A stretch of DNA of 33,877 nucleotides from an uncultured Clostridia bacterium (GTDB taxonomy: Bacteria; Bacillota; Clostridia; Christensenellales; Borkfalkiaceae). Position 1 is the first letter of the stretch, and each line of letters starts with the position of its first letter. Positions 31,563 through 33,877 of this stretch are shown here, one piece after another. Location of the stretch: positions 1 through 33,877 of the forward strand of contig CALVUL010000021.1 in assembly GCA_944363555.1 (NCBI GenBank). The letters are read 5' to 3'. Position numbers and translations under genes: made by a program. The notes beneath the pieces are model-generated. The model was not told the DNA's origin. It searched no databases and saw nothing but the letters and a program-made list of their open reading frames with translations.

Positions 31563-33533
31563 ATGCAGAACATCAGCCAGCAAACCGTCAACGCCGTCCG
31601 CGTGCTCTCCGCGGAGGCAATCGAAAAAGCGAAATCGGGGCATCCCGGGCTTCCCCTCGGCGCCGCGCCGGTGGGTTACGCGCTCTATGCGGACGTTATG
31701 AAGTACAATCCGAAAAATCCCTCGTTTTACGACAGGGATCGTTTCGTCCTCTCCGCGGGGCACGGTTCGATGCTGCTCTATTCTCTGCTTTATCTTTTCG
31801 GTTTCGGGCTGAAGATCACGGATCTCGCCGCCTTCCGCCAACTCGGCTCGAAAACGCCGGGGCACCCCGAATACGGCGTAACGCCCGGGGTGGAAACCTC
31901 CACCGGCCCCCTCGGTCAGGGCGTCGCCACGGCGGTGGGCATGGCGCTGGCGGAAACCCGCATGGCTGCGGAATTCAATAAAGATGGCTTCCCCTTAACC
32001 GATCATTACACTTACGTGCTCTGCGGCGACGGCTGCATGCAGGAGGGCATCGAAAACGAAGCCGCATCCTTTGCGGGCACCAACAAACTCGGCAAACTCA
32101 TCGTGTTTTACGATTCCAACAACATCACCATCGAAGGGGACACCGATTCGGCGTTCACCGAAAACGTGGGCAAACGGCACGAAGCGCTCGGCTGGCAGGT
32201 GCTCAACGTTGCCGACATCAACGACCTTTCCGCCATCCGCCGCGCGGTGAAAAAGGCGAAGGCGGAAACGGAAAAACCGACCCTCGTCATCTGCAGGTCG
32301 GTCATCGGCTACGGATCCCCCCTCGCGGGCAAAGCCGACTGCCACGGCGCGCCCCTCGGCGCGGAAAACGTGAAACGGCTCAAAGAGACGCTCGGCTGGA
32401 CGGAAGAGGGCTTCAACGTGCCGGCAAGCGTTCTGCGCCATACCCGCAGGGCGATCTCCCGCGGGAAGAAGATCGAAAGCGCGTGGAACGAGATGTTCGC
32501 CGCCTACAAAAAAGCCTATCCCGCCGAAGCCGACGCCTTTGAAAAACGCTTAAAGGGCGAACTTTACGACTTTGCAAACGACGAAAGCCTTTACGCCTTC
32601 GACAAGGCGGACGCCACGCGCTCGACGAGTTCGACGGTGCTCAACCGCCTTGCGGAAAAGATCCCCGCCTTTTTCGGCGGCTCGGCGGACCTCGGCCCGT
32701 CGAATAAAAGCGTGATGAAAAACACGGGGTACTACTCCCCCGAAAACCGCGCGGGCGGAAACATCCATTTCGGCGTGCGCGAACAGGCGATGGCGGCGAT
32801 CGCCAACGGCATCGCCCTGCACGGCGGGTTTATCGCTTACTGCGCGACCTTCTTCGTGTTCAGCGATTATCTGAAAGGCTCTCTCCGCCTGTCGGCGCTG
32901 ATGAAACTGCCCGTCGTATACATCATGACGCACGATTCCGTCGGCGTGGGCGAGGACGGACCCACCCACGAACCGATCGAACATCTTACGGCGCTGCGCG
33001 CCACGCCGGATCTGCAGGTGTTCCGCCCCGCGGACGGGCGGGAAACGGCGGCGGCGTGGGTAAGCGCGCTTTCCGCGAAAGTCCCCACCTGCCTTGTGCT
33101 TTCCCGCCAGACGCTCCCCCTTTACGAACATTCGGGGAAAGGGGCGCTCAAAGGCGCGTACGTGCTTTCCGACTGCGAAGGCGCGCCGGACGTGATCCTG
33201 CTCGCCAGCGGCAGCGAAGTGCAGCCCTGCATGGAAGCGCAAAAACTGCTGAAAGCGGAAAACATCGAGGCGCGGGTGGTATCCGTGCCCTGTATGGAAC
33301 TCTTCGACAAGCAGGATAAAAAATATAAAGAAAGCGTGCTGCCCTCTTCCGTGCGCGCCCGTGTGTGCGTGGAGGCGGGCTCCCCCGACTGCTGGTATAA
33401 GTACGCGGGGCTGGACGGAAAGATCGTCGCCATGAACTCTTTCGGGGAATCCGCCCCCGCGAAAACGCTTTTCGCGCGCTACGGCTTTACGGCGGAAAAC
33501 GTGGCGGAAACGGCGAAAAGCCTGCTGAAATAA
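31563..33533 (+). CDS. tkt: Transketolase
   Basis: Transfers two-carbon units between sugar phosphates in the pentose phosphate pathway, using thiamine diphosphate. The full-length 656-residue protein has the substrate histidines (SGHPGLPLG, SAGHGS), the thiamine-binding GDG-N motif (GDG 155-157, Asn187), the pyrimidine domain with GVREQAMAAIANGIALHGG and THDSVGVGEDGPTHEPIEHL, and the C-terminal domain. It starts at ATG 31563 behind AAGGAG. It is a single-gene transcript with its own promoter and terminator, divergent from proS. Confidence 0.97.
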   Translation: MQNISQQTVNAVRVLSAEAIEKAKSGHPGLPLGAAPVGYALYADVMKYNPKNPSFYDRDRFVLSAGHGSMLLYSLLYLFGFGLKITDLAAFRQLGSKTPGHPEYGVTPGVETSTGPLGQGVATAVGMALAETRMAAEFNKDGFPLTDHYTYVLCGDGCMQEGIENEAASFAGTNKLGKLIVFYDSNNITIEGDTDSAFTENVGKRHEALGWQVLNVADINDLSAIRRAVKKAKAETEKPTLVICRSVIGYGSPLAGKADCHGAPLGAENVKRLKETLGWTEEGFNVPASVLRHTRRAISRGKKIESAWNEMFAAYKKAYPAEADAFEKRLKGELYDFANDESLYAFDKADATRSTSSTVLNRLAEKIPAFFGGSADLGPSNKSVMKNTGYYSPENRAGGNIHFGVREQAMAAIANGIALHGGFIAYCATFFVFSDYLKGSLRLSALMKLPVVYIMTHDSVGVGEDGPTHEPIEHLTALRATPDLQVFRPADGRETAAAWVSALSAKVPTCLVLSRQTLPLYEHSGKGALKGAYVLSDCEGAPDVILLASGSEVQPCMEAQKLLKAENIEARVVSVPCMELFDKQDKKYKESVLPSSVRARVCVEAGSPDCWYKYAGLDGKIVAMNSFGESAPAKTLFARYGFTAENVAETAKSLLK

Positions 33534-33568
33534 ACTTTCCCCGAAAACAAAACGCCTTGTAAAAGCGC

Positions 33569-33606
33569 ACCGCCCCGCGGATATTCATTCCGCGGGGCGG
33601 TTTTTT
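33569..33606 (+). terminator. Terminator of tkt
   Basis: A 12-bp GC-rich stem (33569-33580 with 33590-33601) with a 9-base loop, then six T. The convergent XRE gene's last codons lie inside the right arm and its stop codon is in the loop. Confidence 0.9.
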
Positions 33607-33830
33607 CCCGTCAAATAATCGTATTGCACCCCGAAATAAACCGACAATAAACAAAGCACGGTTTCGGGAACAACGCAATATTCCCCGTCCGCTATCTTCC
33701 GATAAAACTTTTCGCTTACCCCGCTCCCCTTTGCAGCCTCTTTACAGGTAACCCCTTTCATAAGCCGTAACATTTCAATTCTTCTGCAAATCTTTGCAAA
33801 TTTCTTTTTGGCTTTTTCCGAAATTTCCAT
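33585..33830 (-). CDS. XRE-type HTH regulator overlapping the tkt terminator
   Basis: An 81-residue helix-turn-helix protein. An N-terminal lysine-rich helix is followed by MKGVTCKEAAKGSGVSEKFY as the HTH and by a VQYDYLTGK stretch close to the usual XRE tail; the last five residues (NRPAE) are encoded by the tkt terminator arm. It is AT-richer than tkt. It starts at ATG 33830 behind a weak CGGGA. A palindrome near a -10-like box lies just upstream, so it may repress itself. Its family members regulate phage, plasmid or toxin-antitoxin functions; no partner gene is in view because the window ends 47 bases upstream. Confidence 0.75.
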   Translation of the reverse strand: MEISEKAKKKFAKICRRIEMLRLMKGVTCKEAAKGSGVSEKFYRKIADGEYCVVPETVLCLLSVYFGVQYDYLTGKNRPAE

Positions 33831-33847
33831 ATAAATCCCGTTTTTGC

Positions 33848-33870
33848 ATACACTTTTTACGTGTATTTTA
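33848..33870 (-). promoter_or_regulatory. Palindrome and -10 box upstream of the XRE gene
   Basis: ATACAC and GTGTAT (33848-33853 and 33861-33866) form a perfect inverted repeat with a 7-base centre. A TAAAAT -10-like box (minus strand, 33870-33865) abuts it; any -35 box is outside the window. A further CACACG at 33872-33877 may be part of a second site. Confidence 0.45.
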
Positions 33871-33877
33871 TCACACG

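Noticed and set aside
33585..33830. Toxin-antitoxin antitoxin
   Set aside because: No partner toxin frame is visible in the window, so only the HTH identity is supported.

Overview
The window looks like a chromosomal segment of an endospore-lineage Bacillota (Clostridia-type) bacterium with a GC-rich coding bias. Grounds: the yqfC-yqfD-phoH-pgpH-ybeY-era-yqzL-recO gene order, strong AGGAG-type ribosome binding sites, sigma-A promoters of the TTGACA-N17-TATAAT type, and pyruvate phosphate dikinase. A Christensenellales-like gut lineage is possible, but the sequence alone does not settle the family. No complete insertion sequence, CRISPR array or rRNA is present.

Layout. 1-797: an AT-richer accessory edge. 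A leftward cysteine-rich small protein (cut by the window start) diverges from two tandem XRE regulators; three copies of a 15-bp palindrome cover both promoters like a phage-type switch. 810-5288: a leftward operon of a DUF2284 metal-binding protein, a GH78-like rhamnosidase and a sialate O-acetylesterase-like esterase, none with a signal peptide, divergent from an AraC/GyrI-like regulator (5434-6363). 6474-7562: a DUF3810 membrane zinc peptidase, divergent from a MATE exporter (7916-9313). 9375-10315: an AT-rich NERD/zinc-ribbon protein and tRNA-Val(GAC), both leftward. 10489-11850: a second MATE exporter.

11925-20541: a long leftward operon, yqfC, yqfD, phoH, pgpH, ybeY, era, yqzL, recO, ppdK, joining sporulation, c-di-AMP turnover, ribosome maturation, recombination repair and pyruvate/PEP metabolism. 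A sigma-E-like promoter lies just upstream of yqfC. 20683-22857: an aconitase-family hydratase. 23033-24968: a small PH-like membrane protein, then the magnesium channel gene mgtE with an intrinsic terminator in its leader. 25038-28876: leftward mnmE, a LysR regulator, uppP, a possible 36-residue ORF and mscL, whose start region carries a perfect 22-bp tandem duplication. 28945-31339: proS followed by an unrecognised membrane protein with an NPF/DPF/SPF tail. 31563-33533: transketolase. 33585-33830: a third XRE regulator with a palindrome at its promoter.

Most of the window is ordinary housekeeping chromosome. The points most worth a second look are the three-operator switch at the left edge, the tandem duplication at the mscL start, the mgtE leader terminator, the PgpH homologue without its extracellular domain, and the small ORFs and the tailed membrane protein of unknown function.
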